Below are positions 17,421 through 27,367 of a DNA stretch of 64,000 bases, in pieces. This DNA comes from Rhizobium sophoriradicis. GTDB taxonomy: Bacteria > Pseudomonadota > Alphaproteobacteria > Rhizobiales > Rhizobiaceae. Location: the NCBI RefSeq assembly GCF_003939025.1, contig NZ_RQIH01000007.1, positions 1 through 64,000 of the forward strand, given 5' to 3'. Within the stretch, counting starts at the first letter, position 1, and every line of letters starts with the position of its first letter. Below the pieces are notes generated by a model. The model was not told where the DNA came from. It worked only from the letters and a program-made list of their open reading frames with translations, and searched no databases. Made by a program: the position numbers and the translations under genes.

Positions 17421-18560
17421 ATGTTTTCGCTCAAGACCCTCAGCCACCGCATGCCGCCCGCCGCCGGCCTCGTGCTCGTCAGCGCCCTCGGCATCGGCCT
17501 TTCCGCCTGCTCGGAGGAGAAGGCCGAGGTGACAGAGGTCATCCGGCCGGTGAAGGTCGTCGAGATCGCCAGGGCCGGCGACACCCGCAAACTCGATTAT
17601 TCCGGCTCGGTCAAGGCGCGCACGGAAATGAACCTCGGATTTCGGGTCGCCGGCAAGATCACCGAACGCCTCGTCGATATTGGCGATCGGGTGACGCCGG
17701 GTGACACTCTCGCCCGCATCGATGCCACGGACTACCAGCTGGCGGTCAAGACGGCGGAAGCCAATCTCGCCGCAGCCGAAAGGGGCGTTGAAACTGCCGA
17801 TCTTGCCAACAAACGCGCCGAGCAGCTCTTCGACAAGAGCGTCGCTCCAAAGTCGCAGCTCGAACAGGCAGCCCTCAGCCATGACCAGGCAGTTTCGCAG
17901 CGCGATGCCGCGCTTTCGGCGCTCGATCAGGCGAAGAACCAGGTAAGCTATACCGATCTCAAGGCCGGCCAGAACGGCATCGTCACATCAATCAATGCCG
18001 ACATCGGCCAGGTCGTCGGCTCCGGCACCGCCGTTATCACTGTTGCCGTCGATGGCGAGAAGGAAGTGCAGATCGCGGTTCCGGAAAATGACATCGCCCA
18101 ATTCAAGCCCGGCAAGACGGTCAAGGCAAGCTTCTGGGCCGACGACGGGCTGGTGCTCGACGGCAAGGTGCGTGAAGTCTCAGGCAGCGCCGACCAGCAG
18201 TCGCGCACCTTTGCGGTTCGGGTGAGCCTGCCGAACGATCCGCGCGTGCTTCTCGGAATGACGGCGACGATCGAGGCCGATATCAGCAATGGCAACAGCT
18301 ATGTCTCGATCCCGCTCAGCGCGCTTGCCGAGAAGGACGGCAAGCAGATGGTCTGGACCGTCGACCGCGACACGGCGACCGTGCATAGCCGCGACATCAA
18401 GGTCGCCGATTTCACCGGCGACGGTGTGCACGTGACCGAAGGCCTCGATACCGGCGATCTCGTCGTTGCCGCCGGCACGCAATTCATGAGCGAGAACCTG
18501 AAGGTGAAGGTGCCGGACCAGCAGTCGGCCCTGGCCGCCACGGACCAGACCGTCCGCTGA
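17421..18560 (+). CDS. RND efflux periplasmic adaptor lipoprotein
   Basis: A 379-residue membrane-fusion protein. A lipobox (GIGLSAC, acylated Cys30) anchors it in the inner membrane facing the periplasm. The order is a barrel-sandwich half (about 60-90, FRVAGKITERLVDIGDRV), a helical hairpin (about 100-165), the second lipoyl half (LKAGQNGIVTSINADIGQVV) and beta-barrel and membrane-proximal domains. I start at ATG 17421, with AGGAG 13 to 9 bases upstream. A GTG at 17412 in frame is less likely. It joins the RND pump encoded 18 bases downstream to an outer-membrane channel encoded elsewhere. Confidence 0.9.
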   Translation: MFSLKTLSHRMPPAAGLVLVSALGIGLSACSEEKAEVTEVIRPVKVVEIARAGDTRKLDYSGSVKARTEMNLGFRVAGKITERLVDIGDRVTPGDTLARIDATDYQLAVKTAEANLAAAERGVETADLANKRAEQLFDKSVAPKSQLEQAALSHDQAVSQRDAALSALDQAKNQVSYTDLKAGQNGIVTSINADIGQVVGSGTAVITVAVDGEKEVQIAVPENDIAQFKPGKTVKASFWADDGLVLDGKVREVSGSADQQSRTFAVRVSLPNDPRVLLGMTATIEADISNGNSYVSIPLSALAEKDGKQMVWTVDRDTATVHSRDIKVADFTGDGVHVTEGLDTGDLVVAAGTQFMSENLKVKVPDQQSALAATDQTVR

Positions 18561-18578
18561 TCGCGTCGTAAAGGGAAC

Positions 18579-21500
18579 ATGACCATGGACGCCAACACCA
18601 CCGAAAAGCGGCCCTTCAATCTGTCGCGCTGGGCGATCGGCCATCCGAGCATCGCCCGCTTCCTCTTCGGCCTCATCATCATCACCGGTGTACTCGGCCT
18701 GATGCGTATGGGCCAGCGCGAGGATCCGGAATTCACCTTCCGCGTCATGGTCGTGCAGGCGATCTGGCCGGGTGCTTCCATCCAGGAGATGGAAGACCAG
18801 GTCGTCAACAAGATCGAGCGCAAACTGCAGGAAACCCCGCATATCGACTGGGTCAAGTCCTATACGCGGGCGGGTAGCGCGATCATCACCCTGCAGGTCA
18901 AGGGCGACACGAATTCGAAAGACGTGGCGGATGCCTTCTACCAAGTGCGCAAGAAGGTCGGCGACATCTCCAGCGAGCTGCCGCAGGGCCTGCTCGGCCC
19001 TTATTTCAACGACGAATTCGGCGATACTTTCATCACGCTGCACTCGATCAGCGGCGACGGTTATTCCTATCCGGAACTGAAGAAGTTCGCGATCCAGGCG
19101 CGCGACATGCTGCTGACGACGCCGGGCGTCGAGAAGGCCGTCATCATCGGCGACCAGCCGGAGAAGATCTATATCGACGTCTCGTCCAAGGCGCTCGCCG
19201 AGCGGGGCCTGACGATCCTCGACCTGCAGAATGCCGTCAAGGGCCAGAACAATGTCGATCCGGCCGGCTCCGTCGATACCGGCCTGCGCTCGGTCCGCAT
19301 CTCCGTCGAGGGCGACGTCAAGAAGGCGACCGATATCCGCGAGCTGCGCCTTCGCGCCGGCGGCCAGGTGACGCGCCTCGGCGATATCGCCACCGTCAGT
19401 TCCGGCCTCGAGGACCCCTATCAGCGCAAGTACCGCTTCAACGGCCATGACAGCGTTCAGGTCGGCGTCGTGATGGCCAAGGGCTTCAACGTCACCGATG
19501 TCGGCAAGGATGTGGAGGCGACCTATCAGCGCTTCGAGGAGGCGCTGCCCTACGGCGTCGCCGTCGACCAGATCGCCAACCAGCCCGACGTGGTGACGGA
19601 TGCGATCAGCGAATTCATGCATGCGCTCGGTGAAGCCCTGGTCATCGTGCTCGTCGTCTCATTTCTGTCGATCGGCTGGCGCTCGGGTCTCGTCATCGCC
19701 ATCGCCATTCCGCTGGTGCTCGCCGCCACCTTCGCGCTGATGTACGAACTCGGCATCGACTTGCAGCGCATTTCGCTCGGGGCGCTGATCATCGCCCTCG
19801 GCCTGCTCGTCGACGATGCGATGATCGTCGTCGAGATGATGGAGCGAAAACTCGAGGAGGGGCTCGTCAAGATCGAAGCGGCAAGTTTTGCCTATTCCTC
19901 GACCGCCTTCCCGATGCTGACGGGAACGTTGATCACCACGGCCGGCTTCATTCCGGTCGGCTTCGCCGCATCGACGGCCGGCGAATATGTGCGTTCGCTG
20001 TTTTATGTCGTCGGCATCGCGCTGGTGACCTCGTGGTTCGTCGCGGTCTATTTCACGCCATGGCTCGGCTACATGATCCTCAAGCAGCGCCATCACGCCG
20101 GCGGCGAGCATCATGATGCCTTCGACACCGGCTTCTATCGCCGACTGCGCGGCACGGTCGGCTGGGCGGTTCGCCACCGGGTCATCGTGCTGGTCTTGAC
20201 GCTCGGCACCTTCGCCACCAGCCTCTGGGCCTTCCAGTTCATTCCGCAGAATTTCTTCCCGCAATCCTCGCGGCCGGAAATCCTCGTCGATCTCTGGCTG
20301 CCCGAGGGCACCAGCATTAGGGAAGTCGAGGTGCAGGCAAAGGCGCTCGAAGCCAAGATGATGGATGATCCCGACAAGAAGTTCATCGCCACCTATATCG
20401 GCGAAGGCGCGCCGCGCTTCTTCCTGCCGCTCGACCAGCAGCTGCGCAATCCGAACTTCGCCCAGCTTCTCGTCATGGCCAATGACGAACCGGCGCGTGA
20501 ACGGCTGATCGTCAAGCTGCGCACCATCCTTGCGGAAGATTTTCCTGACGTCCGCGGCAAGGTCGACCGCCTGTTCCTCGGGCCGCCAACGGGCTGGCCG
20601 GTGCAGATGCGCGTCATGGGGCCGGACCGCAAGGAAGTGCGTGAGATCGCCGATCAGGTGAAAGCGCGGTTCCAGGCCAATCCGATGCTCGGCGCCATTC
20701 ATGACGACTGGCTGGAACAGGTGCCGGCGATGAAGCTGGTGATCGACCAGGACCGCGCCCGTGCGCTCGGCGTCACCTCGCAGCGTGTGCGCCAGATGCT
20801 GCAGACCGCCATGTCGGGTGCTGCGCTCGACGATTTCCGCGACGGCGAGGAGACGGTGTCGATCGTCGCCCGCGAGCCGGATGCCAACCGCTCGCTGCTG
20901 TCGGCGGTCAATTCGGTCTATGTTCCCACCGATTTCGGCGGTTTCGTGCCGGTCTCGCAGGTCGCTAAGGTCGTTCCTATCATGGAGCAGGGCATCGAAT
21001 GGCGGCGCGATAGGCTGCCGACGATCACCGTGCGGGCGACGCTGCCCGATGGCGTCCAGCCGAACGACGTGGTGATGAAGATGTATGCCGACATGCAGGA
21101 CCTGCGCGATAGCCTGCCGGCCGGTTACAAGGTCGAGATCCAGGGCGGCGCCGAGGATGCGGCGGAAAGCCAGATGTCGATCGCCGCCAAGGCGCCGATC
21201 ATGCTGGCCGTCATCATCGTACTGCTGATGATACAGCTGCAGCATTTCGGCAAGGCGATGCTTGTGCTCGCCACCGGGCCGCTCGGCATTATCGGTGCGG
21301 CGGCCGCCTTGCTGATCAGCGGCGCGCCTTTCGGCTTCGTGGCGATCCTCGGCGTCATCGCGCTGCTCGGCATCATCATGCGCAACTCTATCATCCTGGT
21401 CGATCAGATCGACCAGGATATCAAGGCGGGCATGCACCGCCAGGAGGCGATCGTCGGTGCGGCCGTGCGGCGTTTCCGGCCGATCATGCTGACGGCGCTG

Positions 21501-21734
21501 ACCGCGGTGCTGGCGCTGATCCCGATCTCGCGCGGCGTCTTCTGGGGCCCGCTCGCCTACGCGATGATGGGCGGCATTCTCGTTGCGACAGTGCTCACCA
21601 TTCTGGTTCTGCCCGCCGGTTACGCGCTTTTCTTCGGCCGCGAGCCGAAGGCAAAGGATGAGCCAGGCCGGGATGCCGACGCCATCCAGGAAGAGGCGGA
21701 TGACCGACATCCGCCGGCGTTGGCAGCCGAGTGA
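18579..21734 (+). CDS. RND family efflux transporter permease
   Basis: A 1051-residue inner-membrane proton-driven pump with the RND architecture: one helix near 30-50, a large periplasmic loop, six helices (about 340-540), a second loop and six C-terminal helices. TM4 carries the proton-relay pair in LGLLVDDAMIVVEMMERK (D413/D414 region). The protein resembles the heavy, hydrophobic-drug HAE1/'AcrB-like' group of alphaproteobacteria rather than metal pumps, because it lacks the CusA-type motif. ATG 18579 or 18585 may start translation. A strong terminator follows immediately. Confidence 0.92.
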   Translation: MTMDANTTEKRPFNLSRWAIGHPSIARFLFGLIIITGVLGLMRMGQREDPEFTFRVMVVQAIWPGASIQEMEDQVVNKIERKLQETPHIDWVKSYTRAGSAIITLQVKGDTNSKDVADAFYQVRKKVGDISSELPQGLLGPYFNDEFGDTFITLHSISGDGYSYPELKKFAIQARDMLLTTPGVEKAVIIGDQPEKIYIDVSSKALAERGLTILDLQNAVKGQNNVDPAGSVDTGLRSVRISVEGDVKKATDIRELRLRAGGQVTRLGDIATVSSGLEDPYQRKYRFNGHDSVQVGVVMAKGFNVTDVGKDVEATYQRFEEALPYGVAVDQIANQPDVVTDAISEFMHALGEALVIVLVVSFLSIGWRSGLVIAIAIPLVLAATFALMYELGIDLQRISLGALIIALGLLVDDAMIVVEMMERKLEEGLVKIEAASFAYSSTAFPMLTGTLITTAGFIPVGFAASTAGEYVRSLFYVVGIALVTSWFVAVYFTPWLGYMILKQRHHAGGEHHDAFDTGFYRRLRGTVGWAVRHRVIVLVLTLGTFATSLWAFQFIPQNFFPQSSRPEILVDLWLPEGTSIREVEVQAKALEAKMMDDPDKKFIATYIGEGAPRFFLPLDQQLRNPNFAQLLVMANDEPARERLIVKLRTILAEDFPDVRGKVDRLFLGPPTGWPVQMRVMGPDRKEVREIADQVKARFQANPMLGAIHDDWLEQVPAMKLVIDQDRARALGVTSQRVRQMLQTAMSGAALDDFRDGEETVSIVAREPDANRSLLSAVNSVYVPTDFGGFVPVSQVAKVVPIMEQGIEWRRDRLPTITVRATLPDGVQPNDVVMKMYADMQDLRDSLPAGYKVEIQGGAEDAAESQMSIAAKAPIMLAVIIVLLMIQLQHFGKAMLVLATGPLGIIGAAAALLISGAPFGFVAILGVIALLGIIMRNSIILVDQIDQDIKAGMHRQEAIVGAAVRRFRPIMLTALTAVLALIPISRGVFWGPLAYAMMGGILVATVLTILVLPAGYALFFGREPKAKDEPGRDADAIQEEADDRHPPALAAE

Positions 21735-21737
21735 AGG

Positions 21738-21763
21738 CGGCGCGGCGAAAGCCGCGCCGTTTT
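21738..21763 (+). terminator. Rho-independent terminator after the RND operon
   Basis: CGGCGCGGC (21738-21746) pairs perfectly with GCCGCGCCG (21751-21759) around a GAAA tetraloop, followed by TTTT. It starts four bases after the RND permease stop. Confidence 0.9.
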
Positions 21764-21828
21764 CCTTTGCTGGTCGTAATCCTGTCAAATCTGGGGCGGT
21801 TCACGGAAACGCGGACCGCGGGTTCACG

Positions 21829-22062
21829 CCGCCTGAACGCAGCTATGCTTATGAGGCCGAGGCGGAACTGCCGGAGGCATTGAGGGACAAGATACGCGGC
21901 ATCCAGGCCTGCATCTTGAGCGGCAATGTCGCCTCGCGCGCCCATTTCAACCGGCTGGTCTTTCCGCGTCTGCCGGCAATCGCCGAAGCGGCGTGGACGC
22001 CTCTGACGCGCAAGGATTGGGATCGGTTTGCAGCGATCGTGCGGATGTGGCCGGTACTTTAA
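21829..22062 (+). pseudogene. C-terminal remnant of a GH20 beta-N-acetylhexosaminidase
   Basis: The reading frame from about 21829 to the TAA at 22060-22062 encodes some 77 residues that match the end of GH20 hexosaminidases: YAYEAEAELPEALRDKIRGI, FNRLVFPRLPAIAEAAWTP and the terminal RFAAIVRMWPVL. The catalytic domain is absent, and the tryptophan-containing motif usually read as IW[ST]E is changed to ILSG. The upstream sequence is the RND operon and its terminator, so there is no room for the rest. It overlaps the end of the ROK kinase gene by four bases. A chitooligosaccharide-degrading gene beside an N-acetylglucosamine-kinase-like gene has evidently been deleted. Confidence 0.75.
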
Positions 22063-22976
22063 AGAGCGGCTGCTTCAGCCTTCAGTCCCAGCAGCGCGGC
22101 GCCGATCAGGCCGGGTTCGATGCGGCATTGGCTGCGCACCACCAGCGGGCGATCGAACTTGCGCAGGATGCGGGCGCGCACGGCGTGGTCGAGTTCGGCA
22201 AGCAAGGGTTCGACATTGGACAGGCCGCCGCCGACCGGCACGATGGTCGCGCCGGTAATGTTGATTGTCAGCGCCAGGGGCGAGGCGACGAGATCGACAT
22301 AGACGTCGATGGTCCGTGTCGCCTTTTCCTCGCCTTGCCGCCATTGGCCAATGATCTCTTCGCTGGAAAGGTCGAGGTCGTGCAGCGTCTTGTGCAGCCG
22401 CTCCAGACCGCGGGCGCCGCCGACGGTATCGACGCAGCCTTTCTGGCCGCAGCCGCAGGCATAGGCGGGAATGGCGACAGGCGGATTGCCGGCCGCGGAC
22501 GCGATGATCGGGCCATGACCCCATTCGCCGGCAAAGCCGCCGGCTTCGTTGACGAGGCGCCCATCGGCAACCAGGCCGCCGCCGACGCCGGTGCCGAGGA
22601 TGGCGCCGAAAACGATGCGGTGGCCAACGCCGGCGCCAAGCCCGGCCTCGGCCATTGCAAAACAGTCGGCGTCGTTGGCGATCAGAGCCGGCAGACCGAG
22701 ATCGGCTTCAAGATCGGCGGCCAGCGTGCGGCCATGGATACAGGGAATGTTGGCGCAGATCAGCCGCTGCGTATCGGGATCGACGACGCCGGCGATGGAC
22801 AGCGCAATGCGGCTCGGCGCTTCGCCGGTTTCGGCGATGATGGCGCGCAGGGTCTCGACAAAAGCGGTGAAATCGTTCTTGGGCGTCGGGCGGCGGCCGA
22901 GGGGAACGATGTCCGTCTCGGAGTGGGCGATGCCGCCCTTGATGGCGGAGCCGCCGATATCGAATGAAATGATCAT
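22059..22976 (-). CDS. ROK family kinase, N-acetylglucosamine kinase type
   Basis: A 305-residue ROK sugar kinase. The ATP motif is SFDIGGSAIKGG (4-15), the catalytic Asp is in NDADCF (D102), and the substrate glutamate and zinc histidine are in EWGH (141-144). The zinc cysteines are C164, C166 and C171 in CGCGQKGC. NDADCF and EWGHGP resemble NagK more than glucokinase, so N-acetylglucosamine or a related aminosugar is likely. The neighbouring GH20 remnant supports this. ATG 22976 is preferred over an in-frame GTG at 22982, though neither has a strong ribosome site. Confidence 0.85.
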   Translation of the reverse strand: MIISFDIGGSAIKGGIAHSETDIVPLGRRPTPKNDFTAFVETLRAIIAETGEAPSRIALSIAGVVDPDTQRLICANIPCIHGRTLAADLEADLGLPALIANDADCFAMAEAGLGAGVGHRIVFGAILGTGVGGGLVADGRLVNEAGGFAGEWGHGPIIASAAGNPPVAIPAYACGCGQKGCVDTVGGARGLERLHKTLHDLDLSSEEIIGQWRQGEEKATRTIDVYVDLVASPLALTINITGATIVPVGGGLSNVEPLLAELDHAVRARILRKFDRPLVVRSQCRIEPGLIGAALLGLKAEAAAL

Positions 22977-23175
22977 TGCCACTCTGCCGTTTCTCTGGTC
23001 TTTGGTGCTCGCACTGTTGGCGGGGAATTACAAGCCTTCATTCCGCCGCCCGCCGTGCACTTGTTGCTAAAAGAGAAGCGGCATCGCCTCCAGCAGCTAT
23101 TCGTCCCACAAGTCATTCAATTGGCATATTGCGCGGCCAAAATCAGAACCTGCACTTCCATCATTCACCGGTAAC

Positions 23176-23835
23176 ATGACCACCGAAAACGCCGATTCCG
23201 ATAGACGCAGAAGACCACGTCCACCACGCCCCAAGGGTCGCCGCCTCTCAGCCGTCCTGCGGCAGCTGGCAGGCGACCGAGGCCGGGAATGGGTTTCGAT
23301 CGGCGATCTGTTCGAGACAATGGGCGACAGGGCGATCAGCGCTCTGATGCTGATTTTTGCCCTGCCAAATGCGTTCCCGACGCCGCCCGGCACGTCTGCC
23401 GTGCTCGGTGCGCCATTGGTCTTCCTGGCGGTGCAGCTGACCTTCGGACTCAAACCCTGGCTGCCGAAGGCGATTGCAAACCGTTCGATGCGGCGGGAAG
23501 ACTTCGAGACGATCGTCGGCCGCATCCACCGCTGGCTCGCCTGGGCGGAACGCATGCTGAAGCCGAGGCTTGCGATTTTCGCCGAGCCGCCGGCGGAATA
23601 TTTCGCCGGCCTCGCCTGCCTGCTGCTTTCGATCGTGCTGGTGCTGCCGGTTCCGCTCGGCAACATCCTGCCGGCGATCACCATCTCGGTTTTCGCTTTC
23701 GGCATCATGGGGCGTGATGGGCTCTTCGCGCTTATCGGCTTTATCATGACAACCGTGTCGCTAGTCATCGCCGGCGGCGTAATTTACGGTCTCGCCAAGG
23801 CGTCGATCTTTTTCGTCATGCAATGGTTCGCTTGA
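23176..23835 (+). CDS. exoD: Exopolysaccharide synthesis protein ExoD
   Basis: A 219-residue inner-membrane protein of the ExoD family: a basic N-terminus, the conserved block GDRAISALMLIFALPNAFPT (about 50-69), PGTSAVLGAPLVFLAVQ, and about four to five helices ending in FGIMGRDGLFALIGF. ExoD was described in Sinorhizobium meliloti as needed for normal exopolysaccharide production and alkaline tolerance. Its biochemical role is unknown. It is not in an exo cluster here and stands between the kinase and the polyol operon regulator. The ribosome site is weak. Confidence 0.9.
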   Translation: MTTENADSDRRRRPRPPRPKGRRLSAVLRQLAGDRGREWVSIGDLFETMGDRAISALMLIFALPNAFPTPPGTSAVLGAPLVFLAVQLTFGLKPWLPKAIANRSMRREDFETIVGRIHRWLAWAERMLKPRLAIFAEPPAEYFAGLACLLLSIVLVLPVPLGNILPAITISVFAFGIMGRDGLFALIGFIMTTVSLVIAGGVIYGLAKASIFFVMQWFA

Positions 23836-23949
23836 GTGTCGGTCTCAACAGGCTCGACATTTTCGCGAATTTTGTTTTGATCTGGCGCGACAGAGACTCA
23901 CATCGTGCCGGCGGCGGCAAGCCGGCTCATTTTGCGCGGTAGGCATCAT

Positions 23950-24903
23950 ATGGCAAAAAGATCCGAGACCCCTGCACGGCTCGACGATGCGGCCCGTGCC
24001 GGCTGGCTTTATTACGTCGCCGGGCGCACGCAGGATGAAATCGCCGCCGCAATGGGCATTTCGCGGCAGTCGGCGCAGCGGCTGGTGTCGCTTGCGGTTG
24101 CCGAGCGTCTGATCAAGGTGCGGCTCGATCATCCAATTGCCGCCTGCCTCGAGCTTGCCAATCAGCTGCGGCGAAAATTCGGGCTGAAACATGTGGAGGT
24201 CGTGCCGAGCGATGCGGGTTCCTCATCGACCACCGTCGGAATCGCCGAGGCAGCCGCAGCCGAGATCGAGCGCTGGCTGAAGCGGCCGGAACCAATAGTG
24301 CTTGCGGTCGGCACCGGCCGCACGCTGAAGGCGGCCGTCGACCAGCTTCCGGCGATCGAATGTCCCAATCACCGCATCGTTTCCTTGACCGGCAACATCG
24401 CGCCGGACGGCTCGGCCGCCTATTACAACGTCATCTTCAGCATGGCGGATGCGGTCAAGGCGCGGCATTTTCCGATGCCGCTGCCGGTGCTCGTCACCTC
24501 GGCCGAGGAGCGGGAAACGCTGCACGGGCAGCAGCTGGTGCGTTCGACCCTCGACATGAGCGCGCAGGCTGACGTCACCTTCGTCGGCATCGGCGAACTC
24601 GGCATAGACGGGCCGCTTTGCGTCGACGGTTTTCTCGAGAAGGACGAGATGATGGAGCTGATGCGCGGCGGCGCCGTCGGCGAGATCTGCGGCTGGATCT
24701 TCGATGTCGACGGCAAGCTGCTCGACAATCCGATCAACGAGCGCGTCGCCTCGGCGCCGATCCCGTCGCGCGAGGTTTCGATGGTCATCGGACTCGCCAA
24801 GGGCAAACGTAAATTCAAGGCGATCAAGGCTGCCGTCGTCGGCCACCAGATCAATGGATTGATCACTGACGAAGAGACCGCTGAGTTTTTGCTCAAGGGC
24901 TGA
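23950..24903 (+). CDS. SorC/DeoR-type sugar-binding transcriptional regulator of the polyol operon
   Basis: A 317-residue regulator with an N-terminal helix-turn-helix (about 10-55, AGRTQDEIAAAMGISRQSAQ-type) and a C-terminal SorC sugar-binding domain (about 60-315). ATG 23950 is chosen because the protein family begins here. The in-frame start at 23905 adds 15 unrelated residues. It directly precedes the SmoEFGK-like polyol operon. Matching TTGCTCA/TGAGCAA half-sites occur at its stop codon and in the operon promoter, so it probably binds both. Ligand is probably a polyol or its phosphate, which is inferred. Confidence 0.88.
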   Translation: MAKRSETPARLDDAARAGWLYYVAGRTQDEIAAAMGISRQSAQRLVSLAVAERLIKVRLDHPIAACLELANQLRRKFGLKHVEVVPSDAGSSSTTVGIAEAAAAEIERWLKRPEPIVLAVGTGRTLKAAVDQLPAIECPNHRIVSLTGNIAPDGSAAYYNVIFSMADAVKARHFPMPLPVLVTSAEERETLHGQQLVRSTLDMSAQADVTFVGIGELGIDGPLCVDGFLEKDEMMELMRGGAVGEICGWIFDVDGKLLDNPINERVASAPIPSREVSMVIGLAKGKRKFKAIKAAVVGHQINGLITDEETAEFLLKG

Positions 24904-24910
24904 GCAAAAA
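24886..24910. promoter_or_regulatory. Inverted repeat with TTGCTCA half-sites at the regulator stop codon
   Basis: TTTTTGCTCA (24886-24895) and TGAGCAAAAA (24901-24910) are a perfect 10-bp inverted repeat with a five-base spacer, spanning the TGA of the regulator. It could act as a terminator hairpin. Its TTGCTCA arms match the palindrome at 24999, so it may also be an operator. Confidence 0.6.
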
Positions 24911-24990
24911 ATTCTTTTTCTAAATCAATTGGATAGGTAAGCTGTTCGGCATCGCAGCAACGATTGCCGATTGACATTTACTGCCTCTTG

Positions 24991-25025
24991 GTGAGTAATT
25001 GCTCATGAGCAAAGCGAATGCTCAC
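24991..25025. promoter_or_regulatory. Palindromic operator candidate upstream of smoE
   Basis: TTGCTCATGAGCAA (24999-25012) is a perfect 14-bp palindrome, nested between GTGAG (24991-24995) and CTCAC (25021-25025). It sits 36 bases before the binding-protein start. It shares half-sites with the repeat at 24886-24910. Confidence 0.65.
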
Positions 25026-25048
25026 ATCTCGTCTTCTGGGAGGAAGAT

Positions 25049-26359
<1,311 letters not shown>

Positions 26360-26373
26360 AACCTCCTGAGAAG

Positions 26374-26439
26374 AGGCGGATCCTTGACAATCCGCCCCTC
26401 TGGCCGCCGATCGCCCGAACCGCATCGGCGGCCTCTTTT
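26374..26439 (+). other. Two intercistronic hairpins between smoE and smoF
   Basis: AGAGGCGGAT (26374-26383 region) pairs with ATCCGCC-CTCT just downstream, and GGCCGCCGAT (26402-26411) pairs perfectly with ATCGGCGGCC (26424-26433) before TCTTTTCC. They may partly terminate or protect the upstream mRNA, so that binding protein exceeds permease. Confidence 0.6.
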
Positions 26440-26493
26440 CCAGACAAAGCTTTCCTGCGGCCGCTCCCGCTTCAGACCAGATCGGTGATTGCT

Positions 26494-27366
26494 ATGGCAA
26501 CCTTGCACACTCGCTCTTCCGCGCGCCTGATGATTGCGCCCTCCGTGCTGTTCCTCTTTGCGTGGATGATCGTTCCGCTCGCGATGACGATCTATTTCTC
26601 GACGCTGAACTACAATCTGCTCAGCCCGGGCATGGAGAGCTTCGTCGGTCTGCTGAATTACGAATATTTCCTGTCCGATCCGGCCTTTGTCGCCGCGCTG
26701 ATCAATACGCTGCTGCTTGTCGCCGGCGTTCTCGTCATCACCGTTATCGGCGGCATCGCCTTTGCGCTGCTGCTCGACCAGCCGATGTACGGACAGGGCA
26801 TCGTGCGCATCCTTGTCATTGCGCCGTTCTTCATCATGCCAACGGTCGCCGCGCTCGTCTGGAAGAATATGTTCATGAACCCGGTCAACGGCCTCTTCGC
26901 GCATCTGGCCAAGGCGTTCGGCCTGCAGCCGATCGACTGGCTCGCCAATGCGCCGCTGTTGTCGGTCACTCTCATCGTCGCCTGGCAGTGGCTGCCGTTT
27001 GCCACCCTCATCCTCCTGACTGCGCTGCAGTCGCTCGACGAGGAGCAGAAGGAGGCGGCCGAGATGGACGGCGCCGGGGCGATCTCGAAATTCATCTATA
27101 TCATCCTGCCGCACATGGCCCGCGCCATCACCGTGGTGATCCTGATCCAGACGATCTTCCTGCTTTCGGTCTTTGCCGAAATCCTCGTCACCACCAATGG
27201 CGGGCCGGGCACCGACAGTACCAACCTCACCTATCTCGTCTATGCGCAGGCGCTGTTGCAGTTCGATATCGGCGGCGCGTCGGCGGGCGGCATCGTCGCG
27301 GTCGTGCTTGCCAATATCGTCGCGATCTTCCTCGTGCGCCTCGTCGGCAAGAATCTGGAGGCTTGA
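26494..27366 (+). CDS. smoF: Polyol ABC transporter permease (SmoF-like)
   Basis: A 290-residue MalF-type permease with six predicted helices and the cytoplasmic EAA loop (EEQKEAAEMDGAGAISKFIYI) that contacts the ATPase. ATG 26494 (MATLHTRSS) is preferred to the in-frame GTG at 26485. One base separates its stop from the second permease. Part of the SmoEFGK-like importer. Confidence 0.9.
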   Translation: MATLHTRSSARLMIAPSVLFLFAWMIVPLAMTIYFSTLNYNLLSPGMESFVGLLNYEYFLSDPAFVAALINTLLLVAGVLVITVIGGIAFALLLDQPMYGQGIVRILVIAPFFIMPTVAALVWKNMFMNPVNGLFAHLAKAFGLQPIDWLANAPLLSVTLIVAWQWLPFATLILLTALQSLDEEQKEAAEMDGAGAISKFIYIILPHMARAITVVILIQTIFLLSVFAEILVTTNGGPGTDSTNLTYLVYAQALLQFDIGGASAGGIVAVVLANIVAIFLVRLVGKNLEA

Positions 27367-27367
27367 G

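Noticed and set aside
19659-21788. A 709-codon open frame on the minus strand opposite the RND transporter
   Set aside because: It is an effect of high GC3 in the RND gene. The residues are low-complexity (R, D, H, A rich) with no family features, and the plus-strand protein is a clear full-length RND pump.
23836-23870. Possible terminator after exoD
   Set aside because: TGTCG/CGACA gives only a five-base stem with a long loop before TTTT, too weak to call.
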